Positions 18,070 through 26,580 of a stretch of DNA of 64,000 bases are shown piece after piece. Position 1 is the stretch's first letter. The number at the start of each line of letters is the position of its first letter. A program made the translations under genes and the position numbers. The notes under the pieces were generated by a model. It saw nothing but the letters and a program-made list of their open reading frames with translations, ran no database searches and was not told the DNA's origin. This DNA is from Clostridium collagenovorans DSM 3089. Lineage in GTDB: Bacteria > Bacillota > Clostridia > Clostridiales > Clostridiaceae. Location: the NCBI RefSeq assembly GCF_900130005.1, contig NZ_FQXP01000008.1, positions 1 to 64,000 on the forward strand. Direction: 5' to 3'.

Positions 18070-18738
18070 ATGGAATTGGGAAATTTAAAAAATCTTGAAG
18101 AATTAAAAGCTGATATATTAAAGTTGGTTACAAATAAAAAAAATTATCTTATAGGAATCTCGGGTATTGAGTGTTCTGGAAAGTCAACATTATCTAAAAA
18201 ACTATTTGATTTTTTATTGGAAAATAATATTAACACATACTTATTGTCGGGTGATGACTTTTTATTTAACAGGGAAACGCGATATGCTAACAAAAATCAG
18301 ATTCAAGGATACTATAATGAAAGTTTTAACTATGAAAAGTTGTTTAATGAGATTATTTCACCAGCCATAAATTCAGATTCATTTTCTGAAGTAATTAGTT
18401 ATTTAGATTGGCAAAGTAATAAAATGATTTCCAATGAATTTACTTTTAAAAGCCCTTTTGTTCTTATTCTAGAAGGTGTTTTCATATTTAAGAAGCAATA
18501 TAGAGAATATTTCGATTATAAGGTTTGGCTGGATATTTCTTTCAAAGATTCGCTAAAGCTTGCATTTCAACGGACAAGGGATCTTGAATATTATGGAGAT
18601 AAGAACTATATAATACAAAGGTATACTGAAAGGTTTTATCCTACCCAATTATATCATATACTGAATGATAATCCAGATGAGATTTGTGATGCAAATATTA
18701 AAATATCTTTCAAAGATTACGTGAATGAAAATCCATAA
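18070..18738 (+). CDS. Uridine-kinase-like P-loop protein
   Basis: 222 aa cytosolic protein with Walker A GIECSGKST (about residues 36-44), an LSGDDFLFNR segment matching the substrate/aspartate region of uridine kinase and phosphoribulokinase folds, LILEGVFIF as Walker B strand, and FQRTRDLEYYG as LID helix. These mark it as a nucleoside or small-molecule kinase of the uridine-kinase family. The phosphate acceptor cannot be named. Start ATG follows AATAGGAGTAATAGCT. No partner genes adjoin it. Confidence 0.78.
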   Translation: MELGNLKNLEELKADILKLVTNKKNYLIGISGIECSGKSTLSKKLFDFLLENNINTYLLSGDDFLFNRETRYANKNQIQGYYNESFNYEKLFNEIISPAINSDSFSEVISYLDWQSNKMISNEFTFKSPFVLILEGVFIFKKQYREYFDYKVWLDISFKDSLKLAFQRTRDLEYYGDKNYIIQRYTERFYPTQLYHILNDNPDEICDANIKISFKDYVNENP

Positions 18739-18944
18739 TATTTCTTATGTAAAAGATTATAAAGATGGCTGAGTTTCATTGCATTTTATGAGATAAGTGA
18801 AAGGAAAAATCAAAAAAATTTAAGGTTAAAGGTTCCAGAATTAAAAAAGAAAATATTAGTGAATTACTTGCTAATCCTGAGGTGAGAAAAGTGTAATGTT
18901 CATATAACTTAACAGAACGCGAGATATCTAAAGGAGAGAAGTGA

Positions 18945-19073
18945 ATGAATACAAAGATGTGCAAGAGTATTATTCTCATAGCCAGTATCATGTTAAGTTC
19001 TATTCTAGCATTAGCTTGCATAAATAAAAATACGAATAACGGAGAAGAAAAGGTTAATAGAGAAATATTATAA
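18945..19073 (+). CDS. Short lipoprotein-like peptide, probably truncated
   Basis: 42 aa with an AAGGAGAG ribosome-binding site. It has a lysine, a hydrophobic stretch IILIASIMLSSILA, and a lipobox LALAC (cysteine near residue 25), then only a charged tail. A lipoprotein signal with almost no mature protein suggests a truncated gene. In the next frame a further 24 codons (NPLYKIDLNYKLDEKPRHKD) may be the frameshifted continuation. Membrane-anchored if expressed. Confidence 0.45.
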   Translation: MNTKMCKSIILIASIMLSSILALACINKNTNNGEEKVNREIL

Positions 19074-19305
19074 TCCTCTTTATAAAATTGATCTCAATTA
19101 TAAGCTAGATGAAAAACCTCGTCATAAGGACTTCGCTTGTTAAACATATTATTAATTCATTACATAACATAATTTAATGGTGAAGAAATCTAATGAATTT
19201 AATCATATATTTACATGAATAGTATTAAATTTACATTGGATTATGTATAATGAGAATATACTGTAGAATAGAAATTATATTAAGTCTTAATAAGGGGAGA
19301 TATAT

Positions 19306-19977
19306 ATGGTAAATATGTTATTTAGTTTGTATAATTTTCATGAAGATTGGGCAAAGAATATAGTAAAAAAATATATAAATGCTACTGCGAAGGTGTTAAT
19401 AATTCCTTTTTCATTTGGCGATAAAATAAGTAATGATAAAGAGTGGCATAATTCATATAGCAAAAATAAGGGGAAATATTACGAGGAGATCGTTACACCT
19501 TTTATAAGTTATGGAATTAAAGAGGAAGATATAGAGTGGATAAATTATTTTAAAGATACAAAGGAGAATGCTAAAGATAAGGTAAGAAATAGTGATATTA
19601 TATTTTTCACTGGAGGTTTACCGGATAAAATGGTGACACGTTTAAGCCAGTTTGATTTAATTGATGACATTGAAGGATTTACAGGTGTTATTATTGGCAG
19701 TAGTGCAGGAGCTATGATTCAAATAGCAGAATATCATATTACTCAAGATGCTGATTACAATGAATTTTCATACAATGCAGGTTTAAACATGATTAAAGAC
19801 TTTGATATTGAAGTTCATTATGAAGGAACTGAAGTACAAAAGGAATCTATAAATAAGGTACTTGAGGATAAAAAGGATAAAATATATGCAATTACAAATA
19901 GTGGTGGAGTAATTTTTGATAATAAAAAAGTTACTTTATTAGGTGATATTGAAACATTCTTAAGGGAAAAAAATTAA
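19306..19977 (+). CDS. Peptidase S51 (dipeptidase E / cyanophycinase-like) family protein
   Basis: 223 aa with the class I glutamine-amidotransferase-like fold of peptidase S51. The nucleophile elbow IIGSSAGAMI holds Ser133. IIFFTGGLPDKM precedes it as the conserved glycine strand, and a histidine and glutamate are available in FDIEVHYEGTE. Family members cleave Asp-X dipeptides or cyanophycin-type peptides; the substrate here is unknown. Start ATG follows AAGGGGAGATAT. It stands alone. Confidence 0.8.
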   Translation: MVNMLFSLYNFHEDWAKNIVKKYINATAKVLIIPFSFGDKISNDKEWHNSYSKNKGKYYEEIVTPFISYGIKEEDIEWINYFKDTKENAKDKVRNSDIIFFTGGLPDKMVTRLSQFDLIDDIEGFTGVIIGSSAGAMIQIAEYHITQDADYNEFSYNAGLNMIKDFDIEVHYEGTEVQKESINKVLEDKKDKIYAITNSGGVIFDNKKVTLLGDIETFLREKN

Positions 19978-20151
19978 GTATATAGATGACTGATCTATCC
20001 ATTTTGATAAACATATTTAATGAGGCTATTCATATGTTGATTTTCAAGATGTTCAAAATAGTAACAAAGGAATATAAAGTTTTTTATAACTGTAGTATCT
20101 TTGATTAAGTTATAATAATTTTAAATAAATACAAGGGGAGGAGAGCTGTAT

Positions 20152-20973
20152 ATGATTAATTGGATGTCACAGTTTAGTCCAGTACAACAGGCACTTATAG
20201 GAACATTATTTACTTGGGGGGTAACAGCACTTGGAGCAGGATTAGTATTTTTCTTTAAAAAGATAAATAAAAAAGTGCTTAATGGTATGCTAGGTTTTGC
20301 AGCAGGAGTTATGATTGCAGCTAGCTTTTGGTCCTTATTAGCACCAAGTATTGAAATGGCGGAAGATTTAGGACAGACAGCATGGCTAACAGCTACTATT
20401 GGTTTTTTAGGTGGTGGATTATTTTTATTTATTGTGGATAAAGTATTACCTCATTTACATATGGGACTTGATACTTCACAGGCTGAAGGGGTAAAAACAA
20501 GTTGGCAAAGAAGTATACTTTTGGTTTTGGCAATTACTATTCATAATATACCAGAAGGACTTGCAGTAGGTATTGCTTTTGGTGCAGTTGCCTATGGTAT
20601 ACCATCAGCATCTTTAGGTGGAGCTATTGCCTTAGCATTAGGTATTGGGTTGCAAAACTTTCCAGAGGGTGCTGCGGTATCAATACCACTTAGAAGAGAA
20701 GGTTTTTCAAGAAGAAAAGCATTTTTATATGGTCAGGCATCAGGTATAGTTGAGCCTATTGCAGGTGTCATTGGAGCCTTTGCTGTTATGTCTATACGTC
20801 CATTACTACCATATGCACTAGCCTTTGCTGCTGGAGCAATGATTTATGTAGTTGTAGAAGAATTGATTCCAGAAGCACAACAGGGAGATGAAATAACAAG
20901 AACTGATATTGCAACAATAGGATGCATGCTTGGATTTGCATTAATGATGATATTAGACGTTGCACTAGGTTAG
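20152..20973 (+). CDS. ZIP-family divalent metal transporter
   Basis: 273 aa polytopic membrane protein with about eight transmembrane helices. The two signature helices are present: HNIPEGLAVGIAFG and LQNFPEGAAVSIPL, which line the metal site. A short loop with HLHMG follows helix 3. It imports Zn2+, Fe2+ or Mn2+ into the cytosol. GGGGAGGAG precedes the ATG. I saw no metal-regulator box by eye, so the metal cannot be told. Confidence 0.92.
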   Translation: MINWMSQFSPVQQALIGTLFTWGVTALGAGLVFFFKKINKKVLNGMLGFAAGVMIAASFWSLLAPSIEMAEDLGQTAWLTATIGFLGGGLFLFIVDKVLPHLHMGLDTSQAEGVKTSWQRSILLVLAITIHNIPEGLAVGIAFGAVAYGIPSASLGGAIALALGIGLQNFPEGAAVSIPLRREGFSRRKAFLYGQASGIVEPIAGVIGAFAVMSIRPLLPYALAFAAGAMIYVVVEELIPEAQQGDEITRTDIATIGCMLGFALMMILDVALG

Positions 20974-21033
20974 GTTTTTAATTTTATAGAAGTAAATTAA
21001 ATATATATACTTACTTTAAGGGGGATGGGGAAT

Positions 21034-21549
21034 ATGAAGTTACCGACACATATAGTAGCTGCAGGTGGAATAGTTATAAATGATAATAAAGAAATATTAC
21101 TTGTAAACAATCCAAGAAAAGGTTGGGAGTTTCCAGGTGGAATCGTTGAGGCTGGGGAGACAGTTCCTCAAGGACTGATTAGGGAAATTAAAGAGGAAAG
21201 TGGTATTGATGTAGAAGTAATTAATATATCAGGTATTTACTCAAATACAAAGAAGAAAAAGGGTTACAATGGTGTTGAAGAGGTGCCAACGATTGTGACT
21301 ATTGATTTTATTTGTAAGTATGTTTCAGGTCAATTGGCTACCAGTGATGAAAGTATTGATTCAAAATGGTTTTCAAAAGAAGAAGCTTTAGAAACTATAA
21401 ATTCAAAGCAAAAGCTTAGATTTCAAAAGGCTTTAAATTATGAGAAAGCTTTCACTTGTATGGGTTATGAAGTAAATTCATCTAATGAAATTGAAGTACA
21501 TGAAGAATACTTATTTTCTAGAAAGGATTCAAAAGAGACCTTTTACTAA
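21034..21549 (+). CDS. Nudix hydrolase
   Basis: 171 aa with a complete Nudix box beginning GGIVEAGET and ending REIKEESGI (consensus GX5EX7REUXEEXGU), which binds Mg2+ and hydrolyses a nucleoside diphosphate linked to another moiety. I place the start at the second ATG (21034) because AAGGGGG directly abuts the first (21025) with no spacing. The C-terminal 60 residues are extra and Glu-rich. Substrate unknown. Confidence 0.85.
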   Translation: MKLPTHIVAAGGIVINDNKEILLVNNPRKGWEFPGGIVEAGETVPQGLIREIKEESGIDVEVINISGIYSNTKKKKGYNGVEEVPTIVTIDFICKYVSGQLATSDESIDSKWFSKEEALETINSKQKLRFQKALNYEKAFTCMGYEVNSSNEIEVHEEYLFSRKDSKETFY

Positions 21550-21752
21550 CTTTCATTTTAAATTATTTTCCATATTATATGTAGCATTTTATGAGTATAT
21601 TTAATTTTCATTAATAATATAAAATGTAGTAGATTAAAAAGAAATTAATATTTGTGGATATGATAAATAGGAAGAATTTTAGTAATTGAATTATTGCTAG
21701 TTATTTATTAAAGAATTAGAAGATAAGAATATTAAATTTATTTAAAGTAGAG

Positions 21753-21803
21753 ATCTCAAGGAGTTATATCTTTATAATAGGATATGATCTATGAGATTTT
21801 TTT
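21753..21803 (+). terminator. Imperfect terminator upstream of padR
   Basis: ATCTCA (21753-21758) pairs with TGAGAT (21792-21797), with an inner stem TATATC/GATATGA, followed by seven T. Confidence 0.6.
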
Positions 21804-21849
21804 ATTTTGAAGAATAAATACATAAAATTGAAATTAAGTTAAATTATAA

Positions 21850-21902
21850 TTGACAATATATCGAGTGACGACATATAATTAATGTATCAGTACACGATAT
21901 AT
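21850..21902 (+). promoter_or_regulatory. padR promoter with PadR-type operator
   Basis: TTGACA (21850-21855), an 18-bp spacer and TATAAT (21874-21879) make a near-consensus promoter. ATATATCG (21856-21863) and CGATATAT (21895-21902) form a perfect inverted repeat that brackets the -10 and start site, with a second small dyad ACAT-N7-ATGT inside. PadR repressors bind such dyads at their own promoters, so autorepression is inferred. Confidence 0.75.
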
Positions 21903-21917
21903 CGAAGGAGGATATAA

Positions 21918-22238
21918 ATGAGCACACCTATTACAGAATCAACCTATTACATTCTTATTTCCTTATTAAAACCTAATCATGGTTATGGAATAATACAAAA
22001 GGTTGAAGAATTGACAGAAAAGAGAGTTACATTGGGAGCTGGGACACTGTATGGGGCATTAAATAACATGCAAGAAAAGAAATGGATAAAACTTTATAGT
22101 GAAGAACTTGATTCGAGGAAAAAGAAGGAATATGTTATCACAGCTTTAGGTAAGGATGTTTTAAAAAGTGAAATTAAAAGGCTTGAGGAGCTTATAAGTA
22201 ATGGAAGAATGGAGTTGAGGGAAAATGATGAAGTTTAG
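21918..22238 (+). CDS. PadR-family transcriptional repressor
   Basis: 106 aa winged-helix protein. It begins with the family signature ITESTYYILISLLKPNHGYGI, has VTLGAGTLYGALNNM as recognition helix, and KEYVITALGKDVL as wing, ending in a short dimerisation helix. GAAGGAGG precedes the ATG. It overlaps the DUF2812 gene by 14 bp. The PadR-DUF2812-membrane protein operon is a common Firmicute arrangement in which PadR is an effector-sensing repressor of its own operon. Confidence 0.93.
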   Translation: MSTPITESTYYILISLLKPNHGYGIIQKVEELTEKRVTLGAGTLYGALNNMQEKKWIKLYSEELDSRKKKEYVITALGKDVLKSEIKRLEELISNGRMELRENDEV

Positions 22239-22725
22239 GTTGTATTTTGATAAGGATGCAGATGAGAGGTTTTTAAATAATATGTCTGCCAAGGGTTATG
22301 CTTTAAAAAGATTCTTTTTAGGGTTTTATACCTTTAAAAAATCACAGCCCGGTGAATATACCTATAGGATAGAGCTTATTCAGGATAGAGACTCATTTAA
22401 CAAAAAAGAATTATATAGTCTAATTGAGGATGTAGGGGGAGAGCTTGTACAAACATGGGGTATATGGGCAATTTTTAGAAAAAAAGGAGACTTTGAGCTT
22501 TATAGTGATAATGAAAGCAAGATATCTTATTACAAAAGAATCAAGAAGATTTTTTTCTGTCTTTCAATGGGAGAACTTTGTATTTTACCATCACAGTATT
22601 CTATGCTTGAAAGGGTTGATATAGCTAAATATACAGCACCTCTTATAACAGTAATTTTTCTTGCTATGATATTGCAGGTTTATAAGTGTGGAAGAAAAAT
22701 TAAGCAATTAGAAGAGGATTTATAG
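22225..22725 (+). CDS. DUF2812 membrane protein
   Basis: 166 aa. The N-terminal 100 residues are the DUF2812 domain (FDKDADERFLNNMSAKGYAL, then YTYRIELIQDRDSF), followed by hydrophobic segments and a basic C-terminal tail. It overlaps padR, so expression is coupled to the regulator. DUF2812 proteins are nearly always next to PadR regulators; function is unknown, and sensing or responding to envelope or toxic-compound stress is a guess. Confidence 0.88.
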   Translation: MMKFRLYFDKDADERFLNNMSAKGYALKRFFLGFYTFKKSQPGEYTYRIELIQDRDSFNKKELYSLIEDVGGELVQTWGIWAIFRKKGDFELYSDNESKISYYKRIKKIFFCLSMGELCILPSQYSMLERVDIAKYTAPLITVIFLAMILQVYKCGRKIKQLEEDL

Positions 22726-22736
22726 GGGGAATTATT

Positions 22737-22955
22737 ATGAAGAAAATGAATTGCTTTATAAATATTGGATTGATTTTTAATCTTATATTTATTTTACTAA
22801 ATAGATTTGGTGGAACTGATTTTTTATCAGAATTCATTAAGGGTATCTGTGTAGGATTAGGCATAGGATTAATTTTATTTGGAAGTTTTGTTGGAAGTAA
22901 AGGTATAGAAAAGATAAGGAAATCGAAGAAAAAGATTTTTAGTAAAGTACTATGA
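22737..22955 (+). CDS. Small two-helix membrane protein of the PadR operon
   Basis: 72 aa with two hydrophobic segments (about 8-20 and 36-56) and a very basic C-terminus (IRKSKKKIFSK). GGGGGAATTATT precedes the ATG, 11 bp after the DUF2812 stop. No family recognised; position and topology suggest it works with the DUF2812 protein in the membrane. Confidence 0.7.
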   Translation: MKKMNCFINIGLIFNLIFILLNRFGGTDFLSEFIKGICVGLGIGLILFGSFVGSKGIEKIRKSKKKIFSKVL

Positions 22956-23015
22956 AATTAAAAGTTTGATTATATAAGAGGCTATCTAGCATTTGCTTGG
23001 TAGCTTTTAATTTTT
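22954..23015 (+). terminator. Terminator of the PadR operon, left copy of a duplicated 60-nt unit
   Basis: GGCTATCTAGC (22980-22990) pairs with GCTTGGTAGCT with one mismatch, followed by T-rich sequence. The unit, including the AT-rich lead GATTATATAAG, recurs at 24114-24175. Confidence 0.75.
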
Positions 23016-23234
23016 CAAGATACTGATTAATACTTTTAAAGTGTATTATTTACATTTTATACTGAAATGGCTTTATACATCTTATGGTCATTTAGTTTTA
23101 AATATATAGGGAATAAAGATAAATAAAGTAATACTTGAGTTGATTATTATAGTATTCAAGAAAGACTTTATAGGGATATATTCCTTGTTATGTTATTATT
23201 ATCATTAATGATTAAGGTAAAGGGGATATGTATA

Positions 23235-24023
23235 ATGTTTAACATGAAAAATGTAGGAATAAAAATAGCCTTATTGAGAAAAGAAAGAAACTTAACACAA
23301 ATGGAACTTGCCGATATGCTTAATATAAGTTATCAAGCAGTGTCTAATTGGGAACGTGGAGAAACTATGCCTGATATTTCTAAGTTACCTGAAATTGCAC
23401 AAATTTTTAATACATCAATTGATTATATATTGGGTAATGAATCAACTACAAAATTAATAAAAAATATTATAAATTCTGATTTAACAAATAACATAATAGA
23501 TGTAGAGCAATTTAAAGATATTGCTCCAATACTTAAACCAACTCAAATTAATAAAATATCCAGTGAAATTTCAGACATAGAAAATATTAGTGACTTAATA
23601 GAGTACATACCCTTTGTAAATAAAGAATTTGCTGATAAAATAGCAAAAAAGTGCATTGAGAATAAGGAAATATTAAAGGAAATACCATTGGATGAACTTG
23701 TACCTTTTATAAGTAAAGAATATGCAGATAAACTTGTTGAAGAAGCAATAGAGATAAAATATCCTATAAATAATTTGAGAAATTCAATTCCGTTTATTAG
23801 TAAGACTGTAGCTGACAAAATAGCAAAAAAGTGCATTGAAGAAAAGGAAACACTAAAGGAAATAATATTAGAGGAACTTGTACCTTTTATAAGTAAAGAA
23901 TATGCAGATAAGCTTGTTGAAGAAGCAATAGAGTTAAAATATCCTATAAAGGATTTGATAAGTGTACTTCCTTTTGTTAGCAGCAATATAGCTGATAAAA
24001 TAGCGGAAAAATGTATTGAATAA
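23235..24023 (+). CDS. XRE-family regulator with C-terminal 60-aa tandem repeats
   Basis: 262 aa from the ATG at 23235 (AAAGGGG upstream). Residues about 6-60 are a Cro/C1 helix-turn-helix (LRKERNLTQMELADMLNISY, then QAVSNWERGETMPD). From about residue 115 the protein consists of alternating roughly 30-residue units ending in ADKIAKKCIE or ADKLVEEAIE, each starting with an I-P-F-I/V-S-K motif. These are amphipathic helix pairs resembling a short HEAT/ARM-like solenoid. At DNA level a block of about 75 bp near 23694 is repeated almost exactly at 23874, 180 bp away. The effector domain could bind a protein or peptide. Duplicated terminators bracket the gene. Confidence 0.82.
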   Translation: MFNMKNVGIKIALLRKERNLTQMELADMLNISYQAVSNWERGETMPDISKLPEIAQIFNTSIDYILGNESTTKLIKNIINSDLTNNIIDVEQFKDIAPILKPTQINKISSEISDIENISDLIEYIPFVNKEFADKIAKKCIENKEILKEIPLDELVPFISKEYADKLVEEAIEIKYPINNLRNSIPFISKTVADKIAKKCIEEKETLKEIILEELVPFISKEYADKLVEEAIELKYPIKDLISVLPFVSSNIADKIAEKCIE

Positions 24024-24113
24024 AATGTGAAGTTAATATTATTTGTAACATTTATTGAAAGTAAAAATGTGAAAAAAATAAATAAATCAAAAAAAAGTTT
24101 TAAATAATACTAG

Positions 24114-24175
24114 GGAATTAAAAATTTTGATTATATAAGGGGCTATCTAGCATTTGCTGGGTAGCCTTTAATTTT
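24114..24175 (+). terminator. Terminator after the XRE gene, right copy of the duplicated unit
   Basis: GGCTATCTAGC (24141-24151) pairs fully with GCTGGGTAGCC (24156-24166) allowing G-U pairs, loop ATTT, followed by TTTAATTTT. Nearly identical over about 60 nt to 22954-23015. Confidence 0.82.
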
Positions 24176-24325
24176 GACTCAATATTTGTTTTAAGTAGTT
24201 CCATTTTAGTTATTGATACATAAATATGCTTATAAAGATTTTAGAACACTACATCAACTATATATTTAATGATGAATATAATAATATGAACAGAAAATTT
24301 AAATATAAGCTAGGGGGTGAGTAAT

Positions 24326-24796
24326 ATGGATGAAATAAAAAGTAGTGCTTATCTTTATAGCAGCATTAAAAGTAAAGTTTTGAAGCAGAGACTTGAAAAT
24401 ATTCTAAGTTGGAATATTAGAAAAGCTATTTTATATAAGAGATACTATTATATATGTTCTTGTATAAGTATAGTAGCACCGCTTTTAGTAACAATCCTTC
24501 ATAGTATTGATAGCTCAACATTTATAAAGCTATACATGCAAACTTATAGTGCTATTTTAGCTACTATTACAACTATGTCCTCCTCTCTTTTGGCTTTATT
24601 TCACTTTAGGGATGAATGGAAGGATCATAGAGAAACCGTAGAAAGTATTAAGGCTTTGCTTATGAAGTATAATATGAAGTTTGGAGAATTTAAAGATGGG
24701 AATGAAGTGGCCTTAGCAGAGGCAGTAGAAAATATCGTTGCAAAGCATAATGTAGATGAAATATCACTGATAGATAAAGAAGATAAATCAGTTTAA
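24326..24796 (+). CDS. DUF4231/SLATT-like two-transmembrane protein
   Basis: 156 aa from ATG 24326 (TAGGGGGTGAG six bases upstream; a GTG nine bases earlier overlaps that site). An N-terminal helix (VLKQRLENILSWNIRKAILYKRY) leads into two adjacent hydrophobic helices (about 48-65 and 77-95), then a conserved-looking HFRDEWKDHRETVESIKALL segment. This is the layout of DUF4231/SLATT membrane proteins, predicted effectors in nucleotide-signalling conflict systems. No cyclase or SLOG gene lies beside it, so a role in defence is only inferred. Confidence 0.65.
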   Translation: MDEIKSSAYLYSSIKSKVLKQRLENILSWNIRKAILYKRYYYICSCISIVAPLLVTILHSIDSSTFIKLYMQTYSAILATITTMSSSLLALFHFRDEWKDHRETVESIKALLMKYNMKFGEFKDGNEVALAEAVENIVAKHNVDEISLIDKEDKSV

Positions 24797-24800
24797 TATA

Positions 24801-24830
24801 AAAGGAGATGTTATGCATCTCCTTTGTTTC
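24801..24830 (+). terminator. Terminator after the SLATT-like gene
   Basis: Perfect 10-bp stem AAAGGAGATG / CATCTCCTTT (24801-24810, 24816-24825) with loop TTATG and a short GTTTC tail. Confidence 0.75.
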
Positions 24831-24997
24831 AATGTAATGATATAAAAAGATTCGTTGTTAAATAATATATTAGTTGGTAAAATATAATAAAAATACTCGA
24901 ATTTTTAGTTACTTAAATTAAGTGTTTAAAATTCATATAAGAAAAATTAAAAAGTTAGTCATTGTGATGAAAAAGAGATTATACAAAAGGAGTAAAA

Positions 24998-25828
24998 ATG
25001 AGAAAAATATATTTAAATGATTTACTTCATTTTACTGAAAAGGAATACGGAAATATTAAAATAAAATTTAATCAATCCAATGGATATGAAGAACCTATGG
25101 AATTATATCAGCATAATCCTGATATCGTTAATAATCAATGGTTATTTTGGAGGAGTAAGCAACGTTATTTTTATGTGGGGCAAATAGCTATATGCTTATT
25201 AAAGTTATCCTATGACACATGGTTATTTACTACAATTAAGAAGGTTACTAAAGAACTTGGCGTTTATGATGGTATTAACTATGAAGGTGAAGAGTTAGAG
25301 GAATATAAATCTTATTTTGGCCGAGTTATTATTAAGTACCATAAGACATTTCAACAGCAAGGACGTTATTACGGTGAGATATGTGATGATTTAGAAGTTC
25401 AACAAATATTGCCTACTATTTTTGATGGAGAGGATTTTCCGGGGTATGATAAGGTAAGGTTATCCTATGGTCAGCTAGAATCAGTTTTAAGTCGTGGCAA
25501 GAGAGATTGGATTGCAGCACTAGAAAATCAAAAGGCAATATATTTGATTACTGATAAAAGTAATGGAAAAATGTATGTAGGTTCTGCTACAAGTGATTAT
25601 GGAATGTTGCTTCAAAGATGGAAGAACTACATATCTAATGGTCATGGTGGAAATAAGGGGTTAATAGAATTAGTAAATAGAAATGGATTTGATTATGTAA
25701 AAGCTAATTTTCAATATTCTATACTTGAAAATTATAATGCAAAAGTAGATGATCATGTTATTTTAGAAAGAGAATCATGGTGGAAGGAAACTTTGCAGAC
25801 TAGAATATTTGGATATAATAATAATTAG
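24998..25828 (+). CDS. GIY-YIG nuclease-domain protein, unrelated N-terminus
   Basis: 276 aa. The C-terminal third is the GIY-YIG fold: KAIYLITDKSNGKMYVGSA (about 186-204) with the Y-V-G variant of YIG, RW as the catalytic arginine region, GHGGNKGL, and ILERESWWKETLQTR holding the metal-binding glutamate. The N-terminal 180 residues match nothing I recognise. It shares only the nuclease fold with the GIY-YIG protein at 16149-16937. AAAGGAG precedes the start. Proteins of this form are scattered in accessory genomes; a defensive role is possible but unproven. Confidence 0.82.
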   Translation: MRKIYLNDLLHFTEKEYGNIKIKFNQSNGYEEPMELYQHNPDIVNNQWLFWRSKQRYFYVGQIAICLLKLSYDTWLFTTIKKVTKELGVYDGINYEGEELEEYKSYFGRVIIKYHKTFQQQGRYYGEICDDLEVQQILPTIFDGEDFPGYDKVRLSYGQLESVLSRGKRDWIAALENQKAIYLITDKSNGKMYVGSATSDYGMLLQRWKNYISNGHGGNKGLIELVNRNGFDYVKANFQYSILENYNAKVDDHVILERESWWKETLQTRIFGYNNN

Positions 25829-25947
25829 GTATAATGGAAAATTAATTTATTATAACTACGTAAGTTCTAATAAATTGTTACCTTATATCTATGAGTTAAA
25901 TATAAAAATTTTAAGATTAGAATAATTAATATTCAATGGAGGATTAT

Positions 25948-26199
25948 ATGGAAAGAAAAACATTTTTAAATATAAACTTAACAAGTGAAGAAAGAAAAAA
26001 ATTATTAGAAGAAATAAAGTGCTTTTTTTATGAGGAAAGAGATGAGGAAATAGGAGTAATAGCAGCTGAAAATCTTTTAGATTTCTTTATGGATACAATG
26101 GGAAAACAGATTTATAATAAGGCACTTGATGATGCAAAGATATGGTTTGATAATAAGATGAAAGATGTGGAATCAGACTACTATGTAAACTATAAATAA
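25948..26199 (+). CDS. DUF2164 family protein
   Basis: 83 aa. The start is the ATG at 25948; a start 12 bp upstream would place the GGAGG ribosome-binding site inside the coding sequence. It has the DUF2164 features LTSEERKKLLEEIKCFFYEE, an EIGVIAAENLLDFF helix and ALDDAKIWF. Small cytosolic helical protein of unknown function. Confidence 0.85.
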   Translation: MERKTFLNINLTSEERKKLLEEIKCFFYEERDEEIGVIAAENLLDFFMDTMGKQIYNKALDDAKIWFDNKMKDVESDYYVNYK

Positions 26200-26238
26200 A
26201 GTGTTGGTTAGAGGAATTTATTTTATAGGAGAGGGATT

Positions 26239-26427
26239 ATGCTGAAAAAGTATGCCGATAAGATTATGTTTTGGTTTTTTGTAGCATTTTTATTTGTAGG
26301 AGGCTGTACTTTTAATTTTTACAATACTATGAATGAAACATTAAGAACAATAAGTTTAATAACTTCAATTATTTTATTTCTAATAGTTATAGTTTTTATG
26401 TTAGTAAAAAAGAATAAAGGAAAATAA
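26239..26427 (+). CDS. Small two-helix membrane protein
   Basis: 62 aa with hydrophobic helices at about 10-24 and 38-55 and a lysine-rich C-terminus. AGGAGAGGG precedes the ATG. No family recognised. It follows the DUF2164 gene by 39 bp and may share its transcript. Confidence 0.65.
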   Translation: MLKKYADKIMFWFFVAFLFVGGCTFNFYNTMNETLRTISLITSIILFLIVIVFMLVKKNKGK

Positions 26428-26580
26428 TCTTAACTTGATGTTATAAAGTTAAAGACTTTTACAACGTTTTATAATTAATGAAATAGTACTGAGTTTAGAA
26501 GAAGTATAAAAGACTGAGATGTTTTTAGTAAGAGCTACTTTAAGATATTAAAAAATAATTAAATGGGGAATAGAAAAATC

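Noticed and set aside
18800..18896. Frame reading KGSRIKKENISELLANPEVRKV then stop
   Set aside because: Too short, no start codon and no recognisable family; may be a gene tail but cannot be supported.
23620..23960. Regularly spaced near-identical DNA blocks, possible CRISPR array
   Set aside because: The 180-bp spacing, in-frame coding and protein-level repeat show these are domain repeats in the XRE gene. No CRISPR array was seen anywhere in the window.
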